Source: CAYVQZ01 sp964453435
GTDB taxonomy: Bacteria > Abyssobacteria > SURF-5
Reading direction: 5' to 3'
Length of the DNA: 64,000 nucleotides
Assembly (NCBI GenBank): GCA_964453435.1
Contig: CAYVQZ010000013.1
Coordinates: forward strand, 14,465-78,464
The notes under the pieces are model-generated. The model was not told the origin of the DNA. It searched no databases and worked only from the letters and a program-made list of their open reading frames with translations. Positions within the stretch are counted from its first letter, which is position 1. Each line of letters starts with the position of its first letter. Shown piece after piece: positions 8,700 through 17,512 of the stretch. A program made the translations under genes and the position numbers.

Positions 8700-10754
8700 C
8701 TATTTTTGTTCCTCTTCCTTTTCCTTTTTTGCCTGCTCGATAACCTTTTGGGCAATGTGAGAAGGGACTTCCTCATAATGGGAGAACTTCATTGTGTAGC
8801 TGCCACGACCACCGGTGATAGAACGGAGTTCGGCGGAGTAATTGAGTATTTCGGCTTCGGGAACAAGGGCGCGGATTATCTGTCCATACGCACTGTTCTC
8901 CATGCCAAGTATTCGCCCTCGCTTTGAGGTAAAATCTCCGGTGACATCGCCCATGAACTCTTCGGGAACGATGACCTCCATTTCCATGATCGGCTCGATA
9001 AGACACATTTCAATCTGTGAGGCGGCTTTTTGGAGCGCCATCGAGCCCGCGATTTTAAAGGCCATTTCCGAGGAGTCCACAGAATGCATCATGCCGTCAT
9101 ACAGGCGAACCTTGGTATCGACAACCGGGTATCCCGCCAGAATGCCCCTTTCGAGGGCTTCAACCACGCCTTTTTCCACGGCGGGAATGAATCCTTTTGA
9201 AATAACGCCGCCGACAATGTTGTCAACAAACTCGAACCCTTCCCCACGCTCTTTCGGAATGATTTCGATTTCCACCTCTCCGAATTGACCGCGCCCGCCG
9301 GTCTGTTTCTTGTGGCGGTAGCGAGCCGAGGCAGCCCCTTTGATGGCTTCTTTGTAGGCCACCTTTGGAATGGCGGTGTCGGCGGACACATTGAATTTGT
9401 TTTTCAGCTTATCCATGATGACGCTCAGATGCAAGTCACCCATACCCGCTATGATTTCCTCTTTTGTCTCGGTATTTCGGTATACTTTAAATGTGCGGTC
9501 TTCCTCGGAAAGGCGATGTAGCGCGCTCATAATTTTGTCTTCGTCCGCTCGGGACCGTGGAGTAACCGAGAGACGCACCATGGGTTCCGGAAACTCGATC
9601 GGCTCGAATATAAGGGGGTGGCGCTCGTAGCAAAGCGTATCGCCCGCCGAGGTAACTTTAAGCTTGGGGACAGCCGCAATTTCACCCGGGCCGACGGAAT
9701 CAACGCTCGTTTGCTCCTTCCCTTGCATAACGAACAGGTTACCAATGCGTTCTGACGCCTTCTTGTTTGCATTGTAGAAACCCGCATCTGCATTTACGGT
9801 TCCGGAAAAAACGCGAAAATAGGTGAGCTGGCCTATGTAGGGGTCGGTCATCGTTTTGAACACCTGTGTCGCGAGTGGCGCCGACGGCTCAGGCTTCGCT
9901 TCCTCTTTCTCACCCTTTTCGTTTTTCGCAAACCGAGGAGGCAGGTCCACAGGGGAAGGAAGACAGTCAACGATGAAGTCGAGAAGCTGTTCAATGCCGA
10001 TATCTTTCTCGCCGGCTCCGCACAGAACCGGGATAATGCCTCCTGAAGCAATGCCTCTTTTCAGACCTGCCGAGATTTCCTCTTCGGAGAGCGTACCCTC
10101 TTCGAGGTATTTTTCCGTAAGCGCGTCGTCGGTTTCAGCCGCAGCCTCAAGAAGTTTCTCCCGATAGTCGCCGAACTTTTCTCGCACCTCTTCGGGCGCC
10201 TGCGATTCATCGGGCGTTTTCCACAAACTGACGACTCCCTTCAGGTCGGCCTGTCTACCAACCGGAATGGCAAAGGGGACCACCGCAGTCCCAAAGCTGC
10301 TCTGCAGGGAAGCGAGCACTTTGTCGAAATCGCTGTGTTCTTTGTCGAGCTTATTGACGAAAATGGCCCTGGGGAGATTATTTTTTTCGCAGTAGCGCCA
10401 AGAGGTGATGGTGCCGACTTCTATACCGGCATAACCATCGATCAGGAGTATCGCATTGTCCAAGACGGACAGCGAGGCCGCCATCTCGGCCACGAAGTCT
10501 GCATATCCGGGATTATCCACGATGTAGATTCGATTCTTTTTCCAGTCCGTATGCATCAGTTTGAGGGAAATGGTGAATTTCCGGGCTATTTCTTCCTCGA
10601 GATAATCTCCGACCGTATTGCCGGCGTCTATGGTCCCTGTTCGGTTCGTTTTGCCTGTCTTGTGTAAGACGTGTTCCACGAGGGAAGTTTTGCCTGTTCC
10701 CCCGTGGCCAATTAGGCCCACGTTGCGCACATCCTTCGGTTCGAATTTACTCAT
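8700..10754 (-). CDS. Elongation factor G-like translational GTPase (EF-G type 2)
   Basis: A 684-residue EF-G paralogue with the full five-domain length. The P-loop reads GHGGTGKT (16-23) instead of the AHIDAGKT form of canonical EF-G. Switch II reads DNPGYADF (80-87), with Tyr at the place of the catalytic His of DTPGH. NKLD is at 134-137. The C-terminal region has domain IV/V features, including GGRGQFG. These traits mark the EF-G-like subgroup typified by Thermus TTHA1498, whose GTPase behaviour differs from EF-G. The start has a GGAGG ribosome binding site. It follows the Nudix gene by 28 nt. It is probably not the main EF-G. Confidence 0.93.
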   Translation of the reverse strand: MSKFEPKDVRNVGLIGHGGTGKTSLVEHVLHKTGKTNRTGTIDAGNTVGDYLEEEIARKFTISLKLMHTDWKKNRIYIVDNPGYADFVAEMAASLSVLDNAILLIDGYAGIEVGTITSWRYCEKNNLPRAIFVNKLDKEHSDFDKVLASLQSSFGTAVVPFAIPVGRQADLKGVVSLWKTPDESQAPEEVREKFGDYREKLLEAAAETDDALTEKYLEEGTLSEEEISAGLKRGIASGGIIPVLCGAGEKDIGIEQLLDFIVDCLPSPVDLPPRFAKNEKGEKEEAKPEPSAPLATQVFKTMTDPYIGQLTYFRVFSGTVNADAGFYNANKKASERIGNLFVMQGKEQTSVDSVGPGEIAAVPKLKVTSAGDTLCYERHPLIFEPIEFPEPMVRLSVTPRSRADEDKIMSALHRLSEEDRTFKVYRNTETKEEIIAGMGDLHLSVIMDKLKNKFNVSADTAIPKVAYKEAIKGAASARYRHKKQTGGRGQFGEVEIEIIPKERGEGFEFVDNIVGGVISKGFIPAVEKGVVEALERGILAGYPVVDTKVRLYDGMMHSVDSSEMAFKIAGSMALQKAASQIEMCLIEPIMEMEVIVPEEFMGDVTGDFTSKRGRILGMENSAYGQIIRALVPEAEILNYSAELRSITGGRGSYTMKFSHYEEVPSHIAQKVIEQAKKEKEEEQK

Positions 10755-10782
10755 TTCAACCTCCCGCGTTGCTATCCCGGAT

Positions 10783-11316
10783 TCAATCCAATTTCATGCG
10801 ACTGACCACTAACAGGCCTATAATTGTCTTAGCATCCACGATCTCACCCGCTTCGATCTTCCGCAAAGCTTCTGGCAGGGACAGTGGGTGAACTTCGATT
10901 TGTTCGTCCTTTTCAAGATTCGACCCGACCGCCCGAAGTTCGGTCGCCAAAAACAAGTGCAGAAACTCATTGCAGAATCCGGGCGTGGTAAAGAAGCCGC
11001 TCAGCCGCTGCATTTTGCCTGCGCGGTATCCCGTTTCTTCGATCAGTTCCCTTTCCGCGCATGCTGCCGGCGTTTCCCCTGTTTCGAGCGTGCCTGCCGG
11101 AATTTCCCAGAGAGACATTCGGGTGCAATACCGGAACTGTTTGAGGAGCAAAACCTCACCCGGGCTTATCATGGGCACAATCGCCGCAGCGCCGGGGTGC
11201 TGAACGACTTCGCGAATGGTCTCTCGGCCACTCGGCAACACAATCGTTTCAACGGAGACCTTCACTACGCGCCCCGAATATATCTGGTTTTGTTCTTTTA
11301 CTTGAAAATCCTTCAT
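10783..11316 (-). CDS. Nudix hydrolase, ADP-ribose pyrophosphatase-like
   Basis: A 177-residue Nudix enzyme that hydrolyses a nucleoside diphosphate linked to another group, most likely ADP-ribose or a sugar nucleotide. The Nudix box Gx5Ex7REUxEExGU is complete at about 75-97 (REx2EE core RELIEETGY). The preceding WEIPAG is typical of the ADP-ribose subgroup. It lies 28 nt before the EF-G-like gene and is probably cotranscribed. The nicotinamidase-like gene upstream is a possible thematic link to NAD turnover. Confidence 0.93.
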   Translation of the reverse strand: MKDFQVKEQNQIYSGRVVKVSVETIVLPSGRETIREVVQHPGAAAIVPMISPGEVLLLKQFRYCTRMSLWEIPAGTLETGETPAACAERELIEETGYRAGKMQRLSGFFTTPGFCNEFLHLFLATELRAVGSNLEKDEQIEVHPLSLPEALRKIEAGEIVDAKTIIGLLVVSRMKLD

Positions 11317-11640
11317 TTCAATCGAGTCCGGTAGATGGAGTTATGGCGCATTTTATCGAAGCGTGACATCGGCTTCTCGCATCGGAATGTGTTCCACGAT
11401 TGGTTCGCGCGTGTTTCGGGAACAGTGAATGTGTCCGATAATTGGCCCAAGTGTGCTTCGTGAGCGGACCGCCAACTATAAATCCCCAAAATACGGGAAT
11501 TCGACAATTGGGCACAACTCCCTCCGCGCGCGTTTCGGCAGAAAATGTGATTATCGGACAGTCTCACATTTGCGGCTCTGCGCAACGGTAGAGACACCCA
11601 CATCCGCACTGGCCAGCTACCTGCGCGTCTCAAAACCGTG
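11317..11640. repeat. Intergenic region with inverted arms and a 19-bp repeat shared with 50.87 kb
   Basis: No gene seen. TGTCCGATAAT (11432-11442) is inverted as ATTATCGGACA (11550-11560). The second arm begins a 19-bp sequence, 11550-11568, that recurs identically at 50866-50884 beside a palindromic element. The chance of a random 19-mer match within 64 kb is about 1 in 100. This may be a decayed copy of a small repeat element. Confidence 0.5.
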
Positions 11641-12162
11641 TCACACTACTTCCGCACCGTATATTTTTTTCATTCGCTCCAGAGAAAACCTGTGGAATTT
11701 CTGGTCGAAGTCGGCAACTCCTCTCTTATAAACTGTGACCGGGTAATCCCGGTTTCGCAGACCACCCACTGTGTCCATGACGCAGATCGAGGTGCACACG
11801 CCGACCACCTCTGCCTGCTTTATTTTGTTCTTTTTCAGAATTTCGTCGAGGTTGGTCCCGTAGAAGCCGGAATAGCGCCTTTTTCGGACCTTTCTATCAC
11901 GGCGCGCGGGCTTCAGTTCGGGTATCACTTCCGCGCCGCGGGTTCCCTTGACCGAATGCTTCGGGAAAAGCTTGAATTCCTCGTCATTCGGCTTGTGGCT
12001 GTCCATCACATAGATGACCAAATCGCCATTTTCTCGCGCTTCTTCTATTTTCTTTTTTACAAATGGCACGATCCTTTTCGCCGTTGGTCCGACGAAAAGC
12101 GCACCCTCTTCATCGACAAAGTCTACAAGCATATCTATCACGAGCAAGGCCTTTCGAGCCAT
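11641..12162 (-). CDS. Isochorismatase-family cysteine hydrolase, nicotinamidase-like
   Basis: A 173-residue alpha/beta hydrolase of the nicotinamidase/isochorismatase family, which hydrolyses nicotinamide or a similar amide. The catalytic triad is visible: Asp in LLVIDMLVDF near residue 10, Lys in the basic stretch before RRYSGFYGT, and Cys in GVCTSICV, with the conserved cis-peptide context. An ATG at 12180 is in frame, but the strong GGGGGGAG ribosome binding site lies just before 12162. That makes 12162 the likely start. Substrate choice within the family is uncertain. Confidence 0.9.
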   Translation of the reverse strand: MARKALLVIDMLVDFVDEEGALFVGPTAKRIVPFVKKKIEEARENGDLVIYVMDSHKPNDEEFKLFPKHSVKGTRGAEVIPELKPARRDRKVRKRRYSGFYGTNLDEILKKNKIKQAEVVGVCTSICVMDTVGGLRNRDYPVTVYKRGVADFDQKFHRFSLERMKKIYGAEVV

Positions 12163-12212
12163 CTTTCTCCCCCCTTTCATTTCAGCGGAAACCGGAAAAA
12201 ACCAGGATGTTC

Positions 12213-12554
12213 TCAGCCCGAGCCGAGTTGGCGAAGAAAATCATCTACATCGAATGGCGGGAGGTTCGAGGATGTCCGGCGTTTTTTGCCGAGCGGGTTT
12301 CTTATGAATCTCAACTGGCATTTCCGGCATAAATCAAACGTAAACTGCTTGAATACATCCTCCTCAAGCTGCTTGGGGTCCATTTGTTCCATCTTTTCTA
12401 TGAGATCTCGAATCTCTTCCTCATAATCCTTTTCGAGGTCGGAGAGCTCGATTTTCATGGTGTCGTAAGCCGCAAAAATGCTCATTTTTACCACATATCG
12501 CAACTCGGTCGTTTTGATCTTGCTCCCGCAGATGTCACAAACGTAATATTTCAC
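12213..12554 (-). CDS. Small zinc-ribbon protein of unknown function
   Basis: A 113-residue protein with a split zinc ribbon: CDICG near 6-10 and CRKCQ near 76-80. Between them is an acidic helical segment rich in Asp/Glu/Met that could form a coiled coil. It starts at a GTG with GGAG about 13 nt upstream. It precedes the nicotinamidase-like gene by 50 nt on the same strand. I do not recognise a named family. A nucleic-acid-binding or adaptor role would be a guess. Confidence 0.72.
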   Translation of the reverse strand: MKYYVCDICGSKIKTTELRYVVKMSIFAAYDTMKIELSDLEKDYEEEIRDLIEKMEQMDPKQLEEDVFKQFTFDLCRKCQLRFIRNPLGKKRRTSSNLPPFDVDDFLRQLGSG

Positions 12555-12874
12555 GATGGCAAGGTTCTCCTCATGTTGGGCAATGACCTGAACACATTAA
12601 CTTAATCTAACACAAACACATCCCTTTTTCAATACGCGGCAAACGTGGAGCGTCCCGGTCACGAATTCCGAAAGTCGAAGTTCGCAATAGCGCGCCACTT
12701 TGTGTGTCCGTTGTTCGAGCAATGTGAATGGGTTAACCTTTTGGAGACAGAACCTGCACGAGACAGAATGCCGACATTCAGAAAGTGACGTTGAAACGTG
12801 AGGCAATTCGCGGGAGGTAACCCCATATGACCGCTTTTTTCTTTTCGAACAAATTTTCTGCGAAGAAGAGCCTT
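12555..12874. other. Intergenic region with no gene seen
   Basis: About 320 bp between the zinc-ribbon gene and the DsbA-like gene. I see neither a coding frame with a ribosome binding site nor a convincing terminator or promoter. Confidence 0.4.
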
Positions 12875-13786
12875 CTATTCCGGCAAAGCCTTACCGTCGC
12901 CGGCCGAATCGGCTGCATCTGTTGTTGCGGCCTTTTCGTTCTTTTTCAACTCATGCTCGATTTTTGCTGTTAACCCTTCGTAACTCCGGACTTGCAAGAG
13001 TTTCCCGTTGACGAAGACAGTCGGTGTTCCCCGCACTCCGGCCCGCACACCGTTATTAAGGTCGCGGGCGATTATTTTCTGGATTTCCGGGTCATTCAGG
13101 TCTTGAGTAAATTTTTCAAGGTCGAGCTCCAATTCGGTTGCAATATCGCGGATTTTTTGTTCATCAATACTTCTGTAATTCTCCATCAACGCGGCGTGAA
13201 AATCCCAAAACTTCCCCTGCTTGTCGGCTGCGAGAGCCGCCGACGCCGCGTTTCTGGCAAATCTGTGCATCTTTAGCGGAAAGTTCTTGTAGACCAAGTT
13301 TACGCTTTCCGGATAAGTGTTCAGTATTCGTTCGAGAGTGGGGACCAACTGAATGCAATACGGGCACTGATAATCGTGGAAAACCGCTATCGTTACGGGA
13401 GCGTTCGCCGGCCCTTTTATGGGCAGGCCGGATGTCATTATCTCGTGGACGGCCTCCAACGTGATAACCCGCATATTCTTCCCTGACTTGCTTGTCAGAA
13501 TCAAAGCATTTTCGTTGGCCGCGTATGTCAATCTATCAAACGGCTCATCCAACGGAATTCGGGTTTCCACTTTCTTATCGGGCATCGAATAAAGCAAAAC
13601 CTCGTTCGGAACAAGCACAAAAAGCAATTGTCCGTCGGATGCCACTGCTATATCGAGGGGAGCGACCCCGAGACTCACCTCTTCCGCAATCACCCACTCC
13701 ATTACGGCATAGCAGCTGACAGCTGCGGCCTGCAAAATCAAGAATCCCAAAATGGATACCATCAATCCTCGGAATGTTTTTTTCAC
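12875..13786 (-). CDS. Exported DsbA-family thiol oxidoreductase with an extra N-terminal domain
   Basis: A 303-residue exported protein. A hydrophobic signal segment (about 8-28) is followed by some 90 residues with short beta-strand-like repeats (LDIAVASDGQLLFVLV), reminiscent of two beta-propeller blades. A DsbA/thioredoxin_4 domain follows with active-site CPYC at about 141-144 and the cis-Pro motif RGTPTVFVNGK. It should act as a disulfide oxidase or isomerase in the periplasm. GTG at 13786 has GGAGG at good spacing. The GTG at 13795 touches that site and is less likely. No DsbB partner is nearby. Confidence 0.9.
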   Translation of the reverse strand: MKKTFRGLMVSILGFLILQAAAVSCYAVMEWVIAEEVSLGVAPLDIAVASDGQLLFVLVPNEVLLYSMPDKKVETRIPLDEPFDRLTYAANENALILTSKSGKNMRVITLEAVHEIMTSGLPIKGPANAPVTIAVFHDYQCPYCIQLVPTLERILNTYPESVNLVYKNFPLKMHRFARNAASAALAADKQGKFWDFHAALMENYRSIDEQKIRDIATELELDLEKFTQDLNDPEIQKIIARDLNNGVRAGVRGTPTVFVNGKLLQVRSYEGLTAKIEHELKKNEKAATTDAADSAGDGKALPE

Positions 13787-13846
13787 GATTTCCACCCTCC
13801 TCTTAATTACGTTTTCACATTAGACAAATCGAGGGAACCATGATAT

Positions 13847-15322
13847 ATGTTTGGAGAGTGTCAGTCAATCGAGTTCGGACAGAGGCGTTTCTTGAAATCG
13901 AAAATTCCGGAAAACGACGTGCTTGTTGTAGGTTCGGGGCCAAACGGTCTCGCAGCAGCAGTGCAAATGGCGCGCGCGGGATTTTCGGTAGCCGTAGTGG
14001 AAGCGGCGGAACGCATTGGCGGCGGCGCACGGTCCGCAGAGCTCACCCTCCCCGGATTCGTTCACGATGTCTGTTCTGCAATTCATCCGCTCGGGCGCGG
14101 GTCTCCGTTTTTCAGAGAATTGCCTCTTTCCGAGCACGGTCTGCAATGGGTCCAGCCAAGCGCGCCGCTGGCGCATCCCTTCGACGACGGCACGGCGGCC
14201 ATGCTTGAAACGTCCATAAGCGAGACGGCTCGAAAACTCGGACGGGATGATAATAAATACAGAAGTTTGATGGACCCGATCGTGTCGAAGTGGCCGGAAA
14301 TTGAGGGCCAAGTATTGGGTCCGCCTCGCCTTCCGAAACGCCCCCTATTGCTGTTGAAATTCGCGATGCGGGCACTACCCTCGGCCAAGAGGTTCATCAA
14401 AAAACACTTTCGAGACAAATATGCGCAAGGACTGTTTGCCGGTCTTGCGGCTCACTCTGTTCTTCCTTTGGAAAGAATGCCGTCTGCGGCCTTCGGAGTG
14501 GTGCTGGCCGCGCTGGGACATACGGCCGGTTGGCCTCTACCCAGAGGAGGGGCGCAGCAGATTTCAAACGCGCTGGAATCCTATTTTCTGAGCTTGGGCG
14601 GGCGAATAGTCACGGGATTACAGATTTCCCACGTTGATGAACTGTCCCATGCCCGGGCCGTTTTCCTTGATGTCACACCGCTGCAACTACTCTCCATGGC
14701 CGGGAGCCGCTTGCCATGGTTATACCGAAAACAACTGCGGAGGTATCGCTACGGCCCGGGCGTCTTCAAAATCGACTGGGCGCTTGACGGGCCGATTCCC
14801 TGGAGAGCAACCGAATGCATGCGGGCGGGAACGGTCCATGTGGGCGGGACGTTTGAGGAAATTGCTGCCGCCGAGGCCGAGGTCTGGCGAGGACGCCACC
14901 CGGAAAAGCCTTTTGTGTTGGTCGCACAACAGAGTCTGTTCGACTGCACTCGCGCCCCTGAAGGCAAACACACGGCTTGGGCCTATTGTCATGTGCCCAA
15001 CAACTCCTCGTTCGATATGAGGGAGCCCATTGAGAAACAGATTGAGCGTTTCGCGCCAGGATTTCGAGACCGCATCCTGGCCAGGCACGCGCGTTCCGCG
15101 GAGCAATTTGAGAAATACAATCCGAACTGTATCGGCGGAGACATAAACGGAGGGACACAGGACCTGTGGCAGATTGTCGCTCGACCGGTTCTGCGCCGCG
15201 TTCCGTATGAGACACCCCTTCGCGGCATATACCTCTGTTCATCATCGACACCGCCGGGCGGCGGGGTGCACGGCATGTGCGGATTCCATGCGGCGCGAGC
15301 GGCGCTGCGGAAAATCCAGTGA
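13847..15322 (+). CDS. FAD-dependent oxidoreductase, phytoene desaturase-like
   Basis: A 491-residue flavoprotein of the phytoene dehydrogenase/amine-oxidase superfamily (COG1233 type). The Rossmann dinucleotide motif VVGSGPNGLAAA lies near 27-38 and ends in an acidic residue (VVEA). A C-terminal FAD-contact segment has SSTPPGGGVHGMCG. No carotenoid synthesis genes are near, so a carotenoid substrate is not implied. The ATG at 13847 lacks a clear ribosome binding site. A TTG at 13892 after GAGG would give a start closer to most homologues. It is divergent from the DsbA-like gene. Confidence 0.88.
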   Translation: MFGECQSIEFGQRRFLKSKIPENDVLVVGSGPNGLAAAVQMARAGFSVAVVEAAERIGGGARSAELTLPGFVHDVCSAIHPLGRGSPFFRELPLSEHGLQWVQPSAPLAHPFDDGTAAMLETSISETARKLGRDDNKYRSLMDPIVSKWPEIEGQVLGPPRLPKRPLLLLKFAMRALPSAKRFIKKHFRDKYAQGLFAGLAAHSVLPLERMPSAAFGVVLAALGHTAGWPLPRGGAQQISNALESYFLSLGGRIVTGLQISHVDELSHARAVFLDVTPLQLLSMAGSRLPWLYRKQLRRYRYGPGVFKIDWALDGPIPWRATECMRAGTVHVGGTFEEIAAAEAEVWRGRHPEKPFVLVAQQSLFDCTRAPEGKHTAWAYCHVPNNSSFDMREPIEKQIERFAPGFRDRILARHARSAEQFEKYNPNCIGGDINGGTQDLWQIVARPVLRRVPYETPLRGIYLCSSSTPPGGGVHGMCGFHAARAALRKIQ

Positions 15323-15525
15323 GAGGAATTCACTGTGCCGGGAACATCCCACCACAAGAATCAGGATTGGATAGGGTTGAGACATGGAGTCGTTTTCAAG
15401 GGATACACTGCAGCGCTGCCGCGTACTTTTCCACTTTTATGCCGGCATTCCCATGCTCTTTGCGTTTTACCGATAAAACCGGTAAAATCCGTACATGATG
15501 ATTTGTTCTGCTTGCATTTCCCAAA

Positions 15526-17292
15526 TTGGTCAAGCGGTCCTGCGCTGAAAGAGATTTCCGGCTCGTGTCTGCCATTGACACTTTTACAAATCGGCACTAT
15601 TGGGCCATTGTCCTTGTCCTCATCTTCGCAGGCCTGAGTCTCGCCGCAACGAGTTGTATCCACAAATCGCTGACATATGACGAACCGGCGTACATAGGCG
15701 TGGGAAAATATATGATGGAAACGGGAGATGTGAGTACGCGTGTGCCCGGAGCTCCCGGGCTTCCTTTTCTTGTTACCAGCCTCTTCTGGTGCTTCCTCGA
15801 TTTCGATTCCTCCTTTTGGACGCGGTTTCAAACCTCGGAAACCTGGGGTTTCACTAGTCTCTCCATGATCTTCGAGTCCGGATATGACCCCGAAGTTCTC
15901 ATCTTTCTGGCCAGGCTGCCTGTGATGTTAACGTTTCCAATTTTGGGACTGCTTGTTTTTTCATGGAGCCGACAGCTCTTTGGACTCAAAGCAGGCCTTT
16001 TCGCTGTGACTCTCACGGCCTTCTGTCCGAACCTTCTTGCTCACACTCGTCTCGCCGCGACGGATTTCCTTGCAACATTGACAATCTTTGCCGCTTTCTA
16101 TTTCTTCAGGGGTTACCTGACCAGCCCTTCGTGGGGCAGGTTGCTTGCCTCCGGCATCACGCTGGGAATTGCCCTCTTGACGAAATTTACAGCGATTATT
16201 CTGGTTCCTTCCATGTTTCTCCTCACCATGTTTTTACAACGGACGCCAAAACCAGAGCAAAATGCGCCGACCCTGCCAACGGAACACTTGCGCTCTTTCA
16301 AGTTGTGGGAGAAAACCAGGGGCCAGCCGAGAGTAATTTACTCGCTCGTTCTGATGCTGATTATCTCGTTCCTTGTCGTGTGGGCCGCGTATTTCTTTGA
16401 GGTTCGATCTCTTTATGTGCCTGTATACGCGAAAAGCCCCGCCGAATTTTTTTACGGGGGGATTTTTAAATTCCTTTTCGACAAAGGTATAGAAATACCT
16501 GCGGCCACTTACTTCGTCACCCTGTACGAACAAGTCGGTCACGGCCAGGCGGGTCATCCTAATTTCTTCATGGGAGAGGTATCATCCAAGGGTCATTTCG
16601 CCTATTTCCCGATTGCTTTCCTTATCAAAACGCCGCTCCCCGTTCTCCTTTTTCTTCTCTGGTGTGCTGTATTCCTCCGATATTCCAAAAACCGGAAAAG
16701 AGGCGAGGAGGCGTTCTTGCTCGTACCAAGTCTGGGACTCATGGCCGCCAGTTGTTTTTCCGACACCAACATTGGTCTTCGCTTGATATTGCCAATATTC
16801 CCTTTCCTGTTCGTATGGACAAGCCGCCTGGCTGCTATTCCGCGTGACCGCTGGCGCTCCGTCTTGTTCGCCGCCCTTGTTGCGTGGTATATAGTGTCGA
16901 GCGTTCGCATCTATCCGCATTACCTCGAATATTTCAATGAATTAGTGGGAGGACCAAAAAACGGATACAAATATTTGGTCGACTCCAACCTCGATTGGGG
17001 CCAGGACTTGAAATTGTTGCTCCGTCATTTGAAAGAGAACGACATGGAACCGGTTAGAATCGTGTACTTCGGGCCGCCCGGGCTGCTCGAATATTACGGA
17101 CACCCAAATGCCGCAGGCGACTGCAGCAAAATCGACGAGGGATACCTGGCTATCAGCGCGACATTCTTGCATAGCCTGTACCTGTCGCCGGGTTGCTACG
17201 ACTGGCTGAAGAAATATCAACCGATAGACCGGGTCGGTTACTCTATTTTCATTTATCGATTCCCCCCTAAGCGGGTGGACGCCAAAAGCTAA
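15526..17292 (+). CDS. GT39/ArnT-like membrane glycosyltransferase
   Basis: A 588-residue polytopic membrane protein with about ten transmembrane helices. The first periplasmic loop carries acidic residues in the TYDEPAY context, the place of the catalytic Asp/Glu of GT-C enzymes of the PMT/ArnT family. These transfer a sugar from a polyprenyl-phosphate donor to a lipid or protein in the envelope. A C-terminal soluble part contains SNLDWGQDLK, found in many uncharacterised GT39-like proteins. The start codon is TTG at 15526, or GTG at 15565. The 202 bp upstream are free of genes. The donor and acceptor are unknown. Confidence 0.85.
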   Translation: MVKRSCAERDFRLVSAIDTFTNRHYWAIVLVLIFAGLSLAATSCIHKSLTYDEPAYIGVGKYMMETGDVSTRVPGAPGLPFLVTSLFWCFLDFDSSFWTRFQTSETWGFTSLSMIFESGYDPEVLIFLARLPVMLTFPILGLLVFSWSRQLFGLKAGLFAVTLTAFCPNLLAHTRLAATDFLATLTIFAAFYFFRGYLTSPSWGRLLASGITLGIALLTKFTAIILVPSMFLLTMFLQRTPKPEQNAPTLPTEHLRSFKLWEKTRGQPRVIYSLVLMLIISFLVVWAAYFFEVRSLYVPVYAKSPAEFFYGGIFKFLFDKGIEIPAATYFVTLYEQVGHGQAGHPNFFMGEVSSKGHFAYFPIAFLIKTPLPVLLFLLWCAVFLRYSKNRKRGEEAFLLVPSLGLMAASCFSDTNIGLRLILPIFPFLFVWTSRLAAIPRDRWRSVLFAALVAWYIVSSVRIYPHYLEYFNELVGGPKNGYKYLVDSNLDWGQDLKLLLRHLKENDMEPVRIVYFGPPGLLEYYGHPNAAGDCSKIDEGYLAISATFLHSLYLSPGCYDWLKKYQPIDRVGYSIFIYRFPPKRVDAKS

Positions 17293-17310
17293 AAAGGTGG
17301 AGGAGACGGA

Positions 17311-17463
17311 ATGGGGCTCGGAAGGGCGCTGCTATGTATATTTCTCCCGCCGCTGGCGGTGTTGGACAAGGGGTGCGGCTCGATCCTGATCGTGACCGTG
17401 TTGACGCTGATCGGATGGATTCCCGGGATAATAGCCGCCCTGATCATTTGCAAGAATCCCTGA
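17311..17463 (+). CDS. Pmp3/YqaE-family small membrane protein
   Basis: A 50-residue hydrophobic peptide with two transmembrane helices. The sequence CIFLPPLAVL, the turn, and LTLIGWIPGIIAALI match the Pmp3/YqaE/stress-induced family, whose members modulate membrane potential or salt tolerance in yeast and plants. Their bacterial role is poorly known. The ATG follows a strong GGAGGAGA ribosome binding site, 18 nt after the stop of the glycosyltransferase gene, so the two are likely cotranscribed. It is easily missed because of its size. Confidence 0.92.
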   Translation: MGLGRALLCIFLPPLAVLDKGCGSILIVTVLTLIGWIPGIIAALIICKNP

Positions 17464-17512
17464 AGAGAGAATGTCGGGGAGGAACCGACTGCACAACCGT
17501 TGGGAGACCATC

